Source of the DNA: Varroa destructor
Taxonomy: Eukaryota; Arthropoda; Arachnida; Mesostigmata; Varroidae
Assembly: GCF_002443255.2 (NCBI RefSeq)
Contig: NW_019211456.1
Coordinates: 30,501,341-30,565,340, forward strand
Direction of reading: 5' to 3'
Length of the DNA stretch: 64,000 nt
This document shows positions 51,909 through 64,000 of the stretch, one piece after another. Below the pieces are notes generated by a model. It searched no databases, was not told the origin of the DNA, and saw nothing but the letters and a program-made list of their open reading frames with translations. Numbering within the stretch: position 1 is the first letter of the stretch; every line of letters begins with the position of its first letter. A program made the translations under genes and the position numbers.

Positions 51909-54900
51909 AGCAGTACAATTTTCCTCAAGGTTTCGGTGTGCAATCTCCAACAAGGGTACATCCGTGCGTGATAATCTGTGCGTTGATGGCCATCCGTAGC
52001 TCTAGTTCACTTTTGTATTTACCATTATTAAGATGAGCAAAACGCTTAGTATAGTATACACAGCCTGTAGCCGTATTGTTCGTAATAGGCGAGTAACTAT
52101 AAGTGATTTTGACGTAGTCTAGATGGCCCAGCAGTGCCATGAGCAGAATTTAACTTAAGCATAGGGGACTCGTTATTAAACGGTTTCTCCAGAGTCAAAG
52201 CTATGCTTAGCCTGTGCCCTGCAGCAATGACGGTAGCAGGAGTAGCTATAGCGGTAACAGAACCAGATAACATTTGAACGCTTTGAGACTAAGAAGCTGG
52301 ATTTTGTTATCCGTCGCCATCGTCCGCTACGGCACCACTACAATGAATGCGTCTGGCAGTCCGAGACCCGACGTATCTGGAGAGCGGCCCCAGAAAAGGC
52401 TATGCATAATCGCGCATATGCTGCGGACTAAATGTTTTACCCAAATTAGAAAACATTTCGGAGAAATTGAAGATACTCGCTTCTGTTGCCTTGAGCGAGG
52501 GCAAAACGTAAAAAACAAGTCATGCGAGACAAATACACAAGTTGTTACTACATTAACCGCTACCCATGAGCGGCGCTGTTTAAACGTTCGAAAATGCGAC
52601 TTGACGGATTTTCATTTAGAGCATACAGGACTGCTACTAATTACTACTATATATGGGTTCGATATGTATTCTTCGCATAGGCTTAGATTTTTTTTTTGTC
52701 ATCGTTTTCGGTATATTACTTACGTGATCTCTTTACGGAATTATATTCCGTAAAAAATTCACTAGTATTTCATTTATTTTTGTTACCACATATGTATCAC
52801 TTTACACCAGATCTTTTGTTTTTCTGCTAAAACTGCCCTTACGATCTATGAAATGTATGACCTCCACTAATTATGCCTTCAACTACTCTCGGCTTCCTAC
52901 TCTACATTGTGCACCTACTTTTGTCTAATTAGAATTATTATACATGAAAAATTTATTAGATCGATAAACTTCGTCTATGGGTCTATCTGGAGGACGCTTT
53001 ATTAACTTATCGTTTAAGATAAAAAAATTTTATATCGGCTATAAAGGAAAGAATCCAAAATTTAACCAATTTAATTTGGTAAAGCTCTAAAGTTTAAATA
53101 AGGAGCTTGATATTACTTGGACATTTGAGTTCCTGTTTTGGCGTCAATTCATCTATTGCTACTATTGACACATCTCCTGCGTAATCTGCTAGGGCGACTT
53201 TTATCAAGAATTTGTGTGTTATCTTTTTTTTTTGGAACAAGTAGAACAAGAGCAAACAGTACGTATAAACACATCTTCAACTTTTATTGATATTTTTAAG
53301 TGCTTAATTTTAGAAGCGGTCTCCTATTGTCTTATACTCATTTTGACTTGGCACGTGCATAGCTAGCATTGAAGCTATGTACGTGGCTAGTTAGCGGTTT
53401 TTGCAAAAGTACCATAAAAATGTTGCAGCGATTCTGAAATGATGTTTGCTGATATGACTAACGAAGTTGCTAGAAAATTATAGATACTTTTTACAGAAAT
53501 AACTTGTGAAATATCATAACGCACAGTTCTACCCTTAACGGGAAGCAAAATCTAGACTACGCCCCAGGTCTCAAGAACGATGAAACTAAAGAAAAAAAAA
53601 AGCTAGACGATTTATCGTGAATTTTTTACACGATTTTCTAAGCTCGCTCTTCGAATATTCAATATAATATTGGGAATTTTATACAGCTGAAGAAAAAATG
53701 TATATTTATCTCTAAATTGAAGACACCTACTGCTTGTCGGGTACACTAATGGATTTTTCTATTCCTCTTATTTTCGTTGTTATTTAAACAAATCATTTAT
53801 CAAATACAAAATCTATTGAAGCTTTTTGTTTTTGTTTCCTCAAAGAGCTGAGGAAATTCCTTCATCTTTATCATTCTCTTTCTTGATGTAACATTTCTAT
53901 AACTTTGCATCAGTTAAGTTTCCTTCGCGCGGAAACCTGCTATATACAGCAGCATATACAACTCTAGATAAGTTCGGTTATGGTTCTGTACTGCCTGGCA
54001 AAACCTCGTATTTTCTTTACGTGAATTTTGTTACTGTTTCCTTAGCTGCCAGAATCGCCAGTTCGTATTTACGATTTATTGTGTTGTTGGGCTTTGTTAG
54101 CCCGCTGTTCCGCTAGATAACGAAAAACAAATACGATACTAGAGTGACCAATTGCCAAATCGTTTTTAACAACTTTGTCTCTTACATGTACAAATGTCTC
54201 ACATCGCGCTATGGTAAATTTTACCGTGACTTGCCACTTGAGGGCCAAAACAATATGGGATAATGTGCGTTTCTTCATTGTAATGTATTAGTTGGTTTTG
54301 CTTTTTGTCCATCGCTAAAGTTCTTGTTTCTCCCAGATGCTATTTAGTAATACTGCGTAGTGTATGGGCTGTAAGCTGTTCAGTGCTGGGACCCCACATT
54401 TGGGGTTCACTTAAATGTACCATTTAGAACCATTTCCGAGCCCGTCGAGCTTCCACTTCTACTAGCGTTTATTCTATCCTTAGGGGGATTATCCTATTAG
54501 GGACATAAGACGCATGTGATTATTCGAAATGACCTAAAATAGAGCGCCATCTATGCGTAGAGGACGTTTTTTCTCAAGCGTAAAGCAGTCACAACATTGT
54601 ATGAGGTGAAATGAATTCACGGCCTGGTTACGTGCACGGACAATACATATTGAAATAAAACAGCGGAATAGAAATCAACAATAGCCATCGATATGAACGA
54701 ATGATCCGAATAGACATTACCGCATTCGTTCTGCTATAGATAAAAAAAAAATAATGGCGCGTCTGGTTCTTTAGCTTTGATTGATAAAACATTGGGACAA
54801 CCCATCAGGCGCTATATGCTAATATTAGACGCCGTTACGTTACGTTAGTATGCCTGGCACTGGGTTTTAGGGTGTTTAATTCTGCTGTTTAATGTTATGG

Positions 54901-55155
54901 TTGGGTCTAACAGTTATTTTTGTCATAATGACCACTGAAACGTTAATTTTATATCATAGTGCTAACAAGTACGGTGGTAGTAAGGGTTTATAGTAAGAAA
55001 GGACTTGTTAATGTATCACATTTTACTCGTACTCGCTCCGCCAATTAGGACACTCTTCCCTCCACGACAGCATCACACACGACCGTCTCAAACAGCAGGC
55101 GCTTGCGATTGTGTGCAGAATATTTCGAAAAAACACGTACCAAAGGCATGAGCGT

Positions 55156-55175
55156 ATGAATAATTAATTATTCAT
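55156..55175. repeat. 20-bp perfect palindrome with TAATTA core
   Basis: ATGAATAATTAATTATTCAT. The centre carries TAATTA/ATTAAT homeodomain core sites and the ends ATGAAT resemble POU half-sites. Confidence 0.8.
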
Positions 55176-57500
55176 GAAAATTGCATTATTATAAATATAG
55201 GCGATAAGTATTATGACCAAACATTTGTTGCCCACCTCGTTTGGCCAGGAGTCATTTGCTGTTTCGGGAGATATTATTTTAACGTGGAATATCGTTGTGA
55301 AAATACTATAATACAGGTAGTTCGGATGTTTGCATAGATACTTCTATAATGGGCGAAAATTTCAGAGGTCTATCTGCTGTAGCGCCTCATAACTTCCCAA
55401 GTTGTGTCATAAAAAAACAAAAAAATACTTAAATATGGGCTATATATATATATATGTATATATATAATTGATATATCATCCAGATACGTTCAAAAATCAG
55501 TCAAATTCAACGCCCCTTGTACATAAACGCTTGCCATTTGGACAACATTCGAAATCTCATTCCAAAAATATTGCGTCTAAAAATTCATATATCCTAGCTG
55601 TCCTCTGTTCCTCCTCTTCCTGTCATTATATTTATGGTAATGATTATTACGGTTATTGTTTAATTGGTGTCGATCTTTCATATATATAGATATATATATA
55701 TCTATATATTTGTTCATTGGAACATTGTCGATAGTTGGTTTATGTCTCGCCGTGTTAAATCTTATCTTAGTGCAACTTTTCTCTATGAAAGTCTCTCATT
55801 TTTATCTGATTTATACATTTTTTTCTGTGTGATTCCACATAAACTTAGTGGAACATTATTTGCTCTGTCTTAGCCGTCACCAATACAAACTACAATGAGT
55901 ACGTGCTGCTCCTAGCTCCCTGTAATTTCAATCAATGAAATCCTTCTCAATAGCTAAATTATAATTTGACCTTCTACGACCTTGTCGTTTTTGGCTCCGA
56001 AGTTCGTCGGTTTGCCATAGCCTGAAAGAACTTTCAGTAGTACATCTATATATGTGTATATATAGCACTTCGTTGTTGTTTCCGTTCTTGCGGACTATCT
56101 ATTCATAGCGCTTGTATGAGTGAACTTCTGAATACTGAACTTTCTGAAAGAGCCAAGTTGGCCTACGATAGCTATACTCTGATATAAAATATAACATTAT
56201 ACATTCTCCTGATTTTCCTTAGTAGAATTACATATGCAGCCATGCGCTTATTCAGTTACACCTGATTGTTACGTCTATGTTCACAGACAGATATTTATAT
56301 ATTAATAAGGTTTGCTTTTACACAGAAGGACAAAATGTTATTACTCTCAGACAATAAAAATCGACAGACACGTAAAAGTAATAAATAACTTTGGCACAAT
56401 CATTGTCCCTGATTGTTGTGGGGTCTCAATGACAATAAACCGAAAGCTTTCAGACGGTTACCGGCTTCCTGGCTTTACCTCTCTCATTGCACAACACTTA
56501 CAGGTCTTTCTTGTTTCTAGTAATAAATTATCTTTAATTTATTTTCAGGCTCGTAACACCCAGGGGACGTGTAGCGACGACTCGCTGAGGGCGCGAGTCA
56601 TATTCACTGGCATTCGTGCACATAAATAATGCTTCTAAAAAATAAAAAGTTCTTCCTTAAGTTTCCGACACGATCAAAGTTAAACAAATCTCTAAAATTC
56701 TAGACGTCTGTATTCTTATATACCCGAATATATATGTGCTTATATCTAGAAAGCCTTCGACGTTGCGATCTTTAGAGCAAACTGCTAGGTAGATACCATA
56801 TGACGTTTTCTATACGCTGAATGTTATGTGCTTCTGGTGCTATTATTATTCTACCTCATTATTAGGAGCTTTCAAGTTTATCTCATAATTTTCTTATATA
56901 CAAGTATACAAGTTTTGTACAAATGCTACTTGAATACAACTTATGGTTACTTATTACTAGGCACAAACATTTACTGAGTTTCTAAAGAGTCGTATGTGGC
57001 ACCTTTAAGTATCATGGGTGGTGCAACGGAAACAATTCAACGTACACCCAGCACGTGTAGCAGATCTTCGTTCGAGCCCTCCTGAACAGTTCCCGGCTAG
57101 ATTTAAATTTCCGGTTAGAATTTTACAAATAAATTATATGGCATTGTAACTAAGTTATAATGAAATTCGTTTCGCGAATTTTATGGTCAAAAGTTAAGTT
57201 AGCTGTCCGAATGGCACATGGCACAAAGGCCATTAACTTATATCGATCATAATAATTTACAGTCGGTCACGGGAGGGGTCAACAACTAAACGGCTGTTTC
57301 ACAAGATAGTATTGCTCGTCATATCTTATTTATCCATTATCACAAGAACCATATCGTAATACCAATGTGCCTTTAAAGTAAGTACTTTTTTGTACACAGA
57401 TATCTTTAATATAATATTATTATATATACACCTGCATTTACGTATGGGAAAAACGTGCGCGGCTAGGACGGTCGCCGATGTGCTACCTTTCGGTAAATTT

Positions 57501-57506
57501 TTTATT
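57501..57506 (-). terminator. Candidate poly(A) signal AATAAA of the MCT-like gene
   Basis: TTTATT on the plus strand, 490 nt past the stop; no nearer AATAAA was found between it and the stop. Nearer variant signals could be used instead. Confidence 0.3.
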
Positions 57507-57995
57507 TCCAACATCAAATTTTTAGACATCACATGTGACTGTAGAGTAATCAATGCCGATAGAGTAGCTTTTCTTAGCTTTATACTAGCAGTTTTTTTTT
57601 ACGGTTGCTGATAAGATGGCAGTGAAGACAGTGCTTGCAGCTATGAATCATTCTCCTACTTCTTATTATCTACTTCATTTTTAGCCATAAAGCAGTGAAA
57701 TCGTTTGATTTGTCAATTAAGGCCAAAACAGGATCAATAATGTTCTGTACACCATTATCCACTGAATCATTACTATTGTTACAAATTGTTAATACTAATA
57801 TTCCATGACGAATATCCTAATATATCTATATACTCATAGGATCCCTTACGTATTTAAGCACAATCCAATTGAGGGTTTACAAGGGCGAGATTAACTTGCT
57901 GCTATCAATTTCCTGTAAATTTCGCCCTGGCTTCTCTTCTGACTGATCCATAACTAAGATTATAGATTGCCCTATTATTGTTCGGAACTGTTCGT

Positions 57996-58239
57996 TTACA
58001 TAGATGATGTGACCTCCTCGATGACGTCCACAGAGCAGATAGCAGCTTGTGACGGTCGATGAAAGAGAGACCTTCTTGGCGAAGTGCGTCTGGGTAGTGG
58101 GGGCGATCCGTTCAGGTCTTCGTTGGTCGGGACCAGTCTCATGCAGTTAGGACAATGATCGTATGAGAAGGTCACATTTCCACCTGCTCCCCGGCTAGAA
58201 TCGTACCCAACGGGAACTACCGGATTTTGAATCGAAGCT
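57996..58239 (-). CDS. MCT-like last exon and stop
   Basis: Acceptor GTTTTTCCAG, phase 2 in, 244 nt, stop TAA at 57996-57998. Contains HCPNCMRLVPTNEDLNGSPP, a basic Arg/Ser stretch and the ending SVDVIEEVTSSM. Confidence 0.88.
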
Positions 58240-58364
58240 CTGGAAAAACAATGCGTAAAATTGTGAAGCGTAAGCCCTAACACCGAGGCACGTTGCCTCA
58301 TCGCATGTGGATTATGGATATTGCTCATTTGGGCTGGGCACCGTTGACGGATAATTTGTAATCA

Positions 58365-58424
<60 letters not shown>

Positions 58425-60364
58425 ATAGAACAAAAATGTATTTTGTGCAAAGTTTCTAACAATAAGTTTTACCATCGTCATACTTCTGGTTACTTGGACT
58501 ATCTAATTTTAGTCTATATTCATTTCTGGTCTACGCACATAAACTGCCTTAGCAGACGCAAACTGCAACGATATGGATAGTCCATGGAGACTATGCGTAA
58601 CAGCCATGAGAAACGCCAAATACTTTTCGTGTATCAATAACTTAAAAAGCAGCTGCTAACCTTCTGGCAGTTGCCTGGGCAATCCTTGTACGCCGTTCAA
58701 CCTCCTGAGCCTGTGCCTTATTTAAATTATTTTCATATTCCGATAACATAAGATACTTTTCTTCCTTGTTGCACGAAGTGATGCAATCGTCAATCAGATC
58801 CTCAAACAGGTTATCCATGATTGCCTCCTGTGACGAGGCGGCAGGGGAGTAAGAAGAAAAATGTTTGAGGAATCAGTGAGATGTGCAGCGGCGCATGAGA
58901 CCTTCTAGGTAGAAATTCACTAAAACAATATCATTTAAAAATTATAGGATATCTATGGGACATTACTGTTGCGAATAGCTTAGATATGTGTATACCTCTG
59001 AAATACAAGTAAGTTCCTGTCTTCTCAGATCGGCATAATTGCTGAACGTAAAGCTGCGTTGACTTTGCAGCAGACGAGGAAACATCACCATCGAATCTTG
59101 TACCTGAACGCAAGGCATTCATTTATAATCGTTAGACCGATGATCGTCCTATTTTCTCTATCCATCTTAATCCACCATGGCTTGTGTAATATATAAATAT
59201 ATTAACATATATGTGTTTCTTATTCATAGTATAATAAGCAATAACAAAAAAAGAATAATCAATAAAAATATTATTTTCTCATTATTTAAACAACGTATAT
59301 AGTGATATTGCACGTCGACGGTTACCTACGGCCTGCTTAAGTTCGATTAACTCCCAAATATTAACTATCTTGCCATAGTGCTATGACTCTTAGGCAATTT
59401 TTTTAAGCCTCAATGTCCTCTAGACGTTTATGTATATTAGTTATTACATTGTAGAATAGGCGCATATCGATATCAGGATGAACTCGGCACACTGATAGCA
59501 TGTATAGAACGCGTTTTAGGATACGATATCTTACCGAAGATCTTCGTGAATGGAGCCCGTTGGCAATGTCGCCGTTCGGTGCGTCCGAGCATCGGCGACA
59601 GTCTTTCCCATTAAGCTGACCTGAATTTAGGAGGGTTTTCGCAGCGGATGAAGACCGTGTCCTTTTGTGAACGTCGATCAGGAAGAGAAATAGTGAACCG
59701 GCCAAGGCGCAGCCCGCACTGACAAAAAAGCCCCGACGGTCCCCGTAGTAATCGTTCAGGAACGCTACATGGTGAATACCACAAAATTATTAAATTAAAG
59801 CTTTTTGGGTCGACAGTTACTTTTTGAGAACGAATGATTAGAAAAACACTTGTGCAAGACTTCTATACATGACAATGCTTAAGGATTGTTATATGAAAGA
59901 TTCAGGCGTACTTTGGTATACTCAAACATATCGTTAGAAACCACATGCACTTTGTATTCTTCAGCGGGCCGGTTCCCGGTTTCATTTGGCTTCCCTGTTA
60001 GAACTGCTAAAAACGTTGGGTTTCTATATGAAGAGTTAAATTCGAAGGAATAAAATATCAAGTAATTGTCATGCGTACTTAGTTCAAATTCAAAATGCTG
60101 CTAGTTCATAGCAGTAGATACGAAAAGTACTATTAATTAAACAGCATAACAAGAAGAAAAGTTCGAGCTTGTTTACGTCGACTAAGGATCGTTCTACCTG
60201 TAACTGGTGGTCCAATGAGGACTGGGATCGCCTGTGCGCACTGTATGAAACCCCAGGCTTTCGCGAAGTTTCGAGCGCGCACTTTTTCCAGTGTGTACAT
60301 CTTCAATGAATAGAGGTACGCCCCGTAAAATGAGCCATAACACCACACGAATGTCAGGTAGCCA
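57996..60364 (-). CDS. Monocarboxylate-transporter-like protein (SLC16/MCT, MFS), 3' part, five exons
   Basis: Seen: join(60364-60198, 59764-59535, 59103-58996, 58827-58661, 58239-57996) is open, 916 nt, last 305 residues, all borders GT-AG and in phase. It covers late membrane helices (GYLTFVWCYGSFYGAYLYS, then the MCT motif VRARNFAKAWGFIQCAQA and AIPVLIGPPVT, then GFFVSAGCALAGSLFLFLI), and a cytoplasmic tail of about 220 residues ending EEVTSSM. Known of the family: 12-helix proton-linked or facilitative carriers of lactate, pyruvate and related acids in the plasma membrane. The tail motif ELTCISE and the ending VIEEVTSS resemble those I remember from insect MCT-like proteins. Exons for helices 1-8 are missing: not found between 60,365 and 64,000, so they are beyond a large intron. 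Substrate cannot be told. Confidence 0.88.
58367..58422. repeat. (AT)28 microsatellite
   Basis: Uninterrupted 56-bp AT run in the last intron (58240-58660) of the MCT-like gene. Confidence 0.95.
58661..58827 (-). CDS. MCT-like tail exon
   Basis: Acceptor CGTCACAG, donor AGAAG|GTTAGC, phase 0 in, 2 out, 167 nt; acidic then charged helix: MDNLFEDLIDDCITSCNKEE, LMLSEYENNLNKAQAQE. Not seen as an isolated ORF because it is short. Probably a cytoplasmic, partly coiled segment. Confidence 0.85.
58996..59103 (-). CDS. MCT-like tail exon, 36 codons
   Basis: Acceptor TTGCGTTCAG, donor TCAGAG|GTATAC, phase 0 in and out, 108 nt. FTFSNYADLRRQELTCISE; the ELTCISE block is the recognisable part. Confidence 0.85.
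59535..59764 (-). CDS. MCT-like exon with last membrane helix and start of tail
   Basis: Acceptor TTCACCATGTAG, donor TTCG|GTAAGA; phase 1 in, phase 0 out, 230 nt. FLNDYYGDRRGFFVSAGCAL with the last helix ending FLFLIDVHKR, then a basic, Ser-rich cytoplasmic tail containing LHSRRSS. Confidence 0.9.
60198..60364 (-). CDS. MCT-like exon with the conserved late helices
   Basis: Acceptor TTTTTTTGTAG, donor ACAG|GTAGAA; phase 2 in, phase 1 out, 167 nt. SLKMYTLEKVRARNFAKAWG is the conserved loop and helix start of the family; the helix AWGFIQCAQAIPVLIGPPVT follows. Confidence 0.92.
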
Positions 60365-63300
60365 CTACAAAAAAACAGCACTAGAAACATTACCAAGTAT
60401 GTGCTAGCCTAATTTCATGTTAAACTCGGTGAAGGTTGCTAGATCGAGCTTCTTTAAATTCTTCTACCAATTGTACATATGCATACATAAGATAATAGGT
60501 GTTTTGCTCTATCTAAAACACATACATCAGCATGAAAAGCACACTTTTTCGTTTAGGGTCCCTCCCTCAAGCTGGAGTTGTTAGCGCAGACCTTATCCAG
60601 TTCCATAAAAAATCTTTTTCGGTTCTATGTCTTCTCGCGTCTAGAAATAGATCCCCCCTATGGGGCAGCTCGGTAGTAACCCGCGTTCCTGCTAATCAAA
60701 CATCAAGGGAAACCTACAACATATTTCTAGCCTGAATTAGCAGAGTACAACGAACTATCTACGCTAAACGGGATGATTCGGCCACAAAGATAGCAGATTT
60801 CACAACTGATCATAACAGAAAATTATAGGCTTTACCCAAAAAACAGAATAACGGTAAAACATTTGCTGGCCAATGGACTGACTGAAATCCTTTATGTATA
60901 CAGAGATCCCTCGGATGCGGACGGCGCTTTTCAAATCAACAAAATCTATTGCAAACGTCGACCCTTTGAGCTGGATAGGACCAAACTGTGCACGTCAAAA
61001 TGATAAAAATACACAATTTTTTCTCTTAAAAAGGTTGTTAGATTTTCTAACTGTAGCGTTAATAACAGCTAAATATGTACGGTAGTATAAACCTGAAATT
61101 TCACAGTTTTTAGCTTATCTACCCACTTTATAATACATATCCGCTTGCTTCATTATAAAATATTAGGGAAAGTGAGCCTATGTGGGACAAAGGCTGTGTA
61201 TCCTTTTGTTTTCTTAGCTATAGTTCACTTAGCCAGCGAACGTTTATTTGAAATTCTAATATTATCAAAATTAAACATTTTTTTTTAGATGCCTCCAAGT
61301 CAAAAATTTTACACCACCGAATCTTTTTATCAAAATTTTTGAAAAGTAGAGCTATTTGGAACTGTTAAATACTTTTCTCGCGTTTTATAGATTTTTCGTG
61401 GAACAATAAAAAAACAAAACACCAAACCACTTTCCTTTCTAGTACAAATCTGCCTGTTCTATTTCAAAGTAAAAGTAGATTGAGTTACATGATTACCCTG
61501 GGAACTATATAGGTGAAGATGTACTAGGGCTATATGACTCAGGATCATTTTGAGCTTACATGGAACAAAATGTCGCTGATTGCTTATTATATAGAGAGAC
61601 AGGAAGAATCATTGTTGCCTCTGAATACAGTTTTTCATCGTAGGCACATAAATTTATGTGTTATGCTAAATTAACGCATCGCACGTGTGTGCCATATCTC
61701 TAGAGTTGTTTGTGAAAGAACTTCAACGTCAGTGCTCTCAATTAAGCATGATCGAATAGGGGCGTTATTGCCCAATCAACTCATACGTTTCATTCCATTA
61801 ATTAGCGCAAAATAACACATATACGATAATTACTTAAAATGGTCAGTCCATTAAGAGTCCACCCAAATCATGCTCATCAGGCTTTCACAGGTGTGTGTGT
61901 GTCACTTCAATTTCACTCGGCAAAGAACATAGTATAACGAACGTATCTTCATAGCGCATCGTCAGGGCTGTACAATATTGCCGACGCGTGCATCATATTC
62001 CTAAATTATTCTTTGAGTTTGTGTCGCTCTAGGCGCTATGTATTCGACGACAATTTGAAATCGTCCATTCTGATACTCCTCATTGACATTGCTCGTGCAG
62101 GAACGAACGGGATCACATGTCCTCATAGAAGGTCTGTACTGCTAAGCTGGTAGTGGTCTCAAAACGATATATATAGAAAAAAAAAAAATAAATAAAAGGC
62201 GGCTTGAGGCTGTGCAAGAAGGGGCTGTAGCTATTGCAGATAGAGGCGAATCCGTTACGTCTTTTTTCATCGTGTACTTGATGCATATCAGGAGCTATAT
62301 TTAGCAGAATAGCTTAGCCAATACGCAAGGATTATGTAAAATTCTACCACGCTCAAGGAAAGGTCAACTGCGTATGAGTTTACTATATATCTAAATACAG
62401 ACCTATCATACAATTCGTAACGCGGCCAGAATGCAGAGAAAGATAGGATGATGACTTTCATAGCACAGCACGTTTAGCTGTTCTTGAAGCAACCCGAAAG
62501 ATGTTCTTTTTAAGCACAATGAACTTCGACAGGGAAGCGGTGAAAGTTTCCTTCTAGAATCCCAAGATATTTATGAACTCATACACTTCTACTTCTGCTT
62601 AAAATATCTTCAGTCTAGACCAGAAGTCTCTTTTAACGGCAATAGACAATTAGAAAAATTTGCCTCCAATAGAACGAAATGAGCTGCTCACATGACTTCA
62701 CAAGAACGAGAGATCCCTATTACGACACTCGCCTCTGTGTCCATAGGTGGAAACAGTTCCGTCGTATGGAAAGAACATACCCTAACAGATATGCCCTTGG
62801 GATAACAAACAAAGTACTCGACAATACGTTGGACGTATTCAAATATTTCAATCTGCGTCCCGTTTATATATATAAATATACTAAAATACAGATGAAACGT
62901 TGTGGAGAAAAAGGCAAGGAAAAGCAAGCAACAGAGACAAAGATGACATGATCAATCGGTAAGCTATGTTGTTTAACTTTATAAAACGTTCCGACTCATG
63001 ACTATTACCTTCCATAATACACACTAATTAATGTTTATTGTATTCTGTAGACGGAAGAACGCATGTCATTGGATAGGTCTCTTAGGTAACCAAATGGTTG
63101 AAACTTGGTAAAAATGGATTAACTTCGGCTATAATTCTACGAAATGTGTGTTATATCTGGTATAATATAGTAAGGTCAATAGGCACAGATAAAGCGTATA
63201 ACGGTACGTTGCCCGTATGAGGTATAATTCTCAAAATAGCAAATTGGACCGAATCACAAAGACTGTTTCAAAAGACCAAATAAATTTCTTCGCTGATATC

Positions 63301-64000
63301 TATCTAACACTCGAGGGCTTATTCGTCCCGGGAAAAGCTGATTTCAGGACATCACACGAAAATCTTTATTATTGTGCTTGCTATGTATTGAACGTCTTAA
63401 AGGATAACAACAGGTTTTTTTCCTAACCTGCCCTCCCACGACATCACCGAGCAGTTCGCTGTGGAAGATGCCTCAAGGGGACTGAGCCCAATGAACTTAT
63501 CACTTTCAAGTTACCAGTGAGCGATAATCTCCTTTGGCCAGGACATCACTGCTTCGTAGAGGCCTATTGAAAAAGTAAGCTTTGTTTAACTTAAGAATTT
63601 GCTATGGTCGGACAGGAGACAGTGGACTAAATGTACAACTTTTATACCGGAGGAACAGCATAACAATTATAGGTATGAAACTTTATTATAGGTTATTATT
63701 ATAGGCTACTGAAACACCAAACGGTACCCATATTTAGAAGAAGCACTTCTATTTAATACGGTGAGTTCAGGTTTGGGTAACATTTTTTTTCGACTGGTTA
63801 CGGCTAGCTGAAAGTTCGCCTGCGTCTCCATTATTGTTCAATGAGTAGAGCCGAAAATCGAATCCGAATGTACAGGTTTATAAATTATAAAGATTCAATT
63901 ACGGGTCGCAATTGATAAGCGATAGATTGTTATTTAAAGTAAGTCGTGAGTAAATATAGCACAAATCTAGAATCTTGTTCAGAATAGCTACGTTTTCTTA
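60365..64000 (-). other. Intron of the MCT-like gene or undetected upstream exons
   Basis: No further exon could be supported: the family's N-terminal GGWGWV motif is not found on the minus strand. Contains a TG run at 61891-61902. Ends at the window edge. Confidence 0.55.

Larger units (their letters stand above)
28100..57500. other. Long gene-poor stretch
   Basis: No gene that I can support. Contains microsatellites (AT at 36576-36602, 38228-38265, 55441-55466, 55679-55709), several palindromes and hairpins listed separately, a TATA/initiator pair near 41.3 kb, and locally GC-richer patches (31.5-32.3, 33.8-34.6, 47.3-47.5, 49.9-50.2 kb) where open frames on both strands lengthen. No tRNA, rRNA, reverse transcriptase or transposase motif was recognised. 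Confidence 0.55.

Noticed and set aside
52274..52753. 159-codon plus-strand frame, the longest unexplained one
   Set aside because: It starts at TTG, has no recognised motif and no promoter or splice context; length is only slightly above chance.
63427..63568. Possible upstream exon of the MCT-like gene (acceptor TTTTTCAATAG, donors CACTG|GTAACT or GGCAG|GTTAGG)
   Set aside because: The translated 16 residues do not resemble the family before the GYLTFVW exon, and the longer form contains stops in all frames.

Overview
This is a eukaryotic window, most likely from an arthropod. Both recognisable genes are split by canonical GT-AG introns, intergenic DNA is A+T-rich with many AT microsatellites and homopolymers, and CpG is not depleted. 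Short introns within the genes, a very long gene-poor stretch and the arthropod-like tail of the transporter would fit a chelicerate such as a mite, but that is a guess from style, not from a marker gene.

Left end (1-10,774, minus strand): the whole coding region of an ankyrin-repeat plus BTB/POZ protein of the ABTB2 / ABTB3 (BTBD11) family. I could thread 14 coding exons in consistent phase: join(10707-9956, 9627-9388, 8920-8726, 6689-6568, 6478-6155, 5870-5663, 5401-5124, 4901-4550, 4273-4102, 3902-3254, 2928-2750, 1939-1631, 1056-916, 577-308), 4191 nt including the stop, 1396 residues. Order of parts: disordered Ser/Pro/Arg/Gln-rich N-terminus with a polyglutamine tract, a histone-fold-like region (one stretch strongly recalls H2A), four ankyrin repeats, BTB domain, BACK-like C-terminus. 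A splice acceptor at 10,775 shows that at least one non-coding 5' exon lies further right. A poly(A) signal sits 112 nt past the stop.

Middle (10,775-57,500): about 47 kb in which I can prove no gene. It holds microsatellites, a CGG/GCC hairpin repeat, several perfect palindromes and hairpins, one TATA/initiator pair, and a few open frames that are marginally longer or better organised than chance. The promoter and 5' UTR exon(s) of the BTB gene should lie here.

Right end (57,996-60,364, minus strand): the last five coding exons of a monocarboxylate-transporter-like (SLC16/MCT, major facilitator) protein: the last membrane helices plus a long cytoplasmic tail. Its 5' part is not visible; the intron upstream of 60,364 runs at least to the window edge (64,000) as far as I can see.

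The two genes point the same way (right to left), the transporter being upstream of the BTB gene, and nothing suggests that they work together. I found no convincing new biological system. The points most worth checking are an in-frame candidate cassette exon in the BTB gene, a 242-codon frame broken by one stop near 32 kb, a TATA/initiator pair in front of a 90-codon ORF near 41.3 kb, and a pair of perfect hairpins near 51.8 kb.
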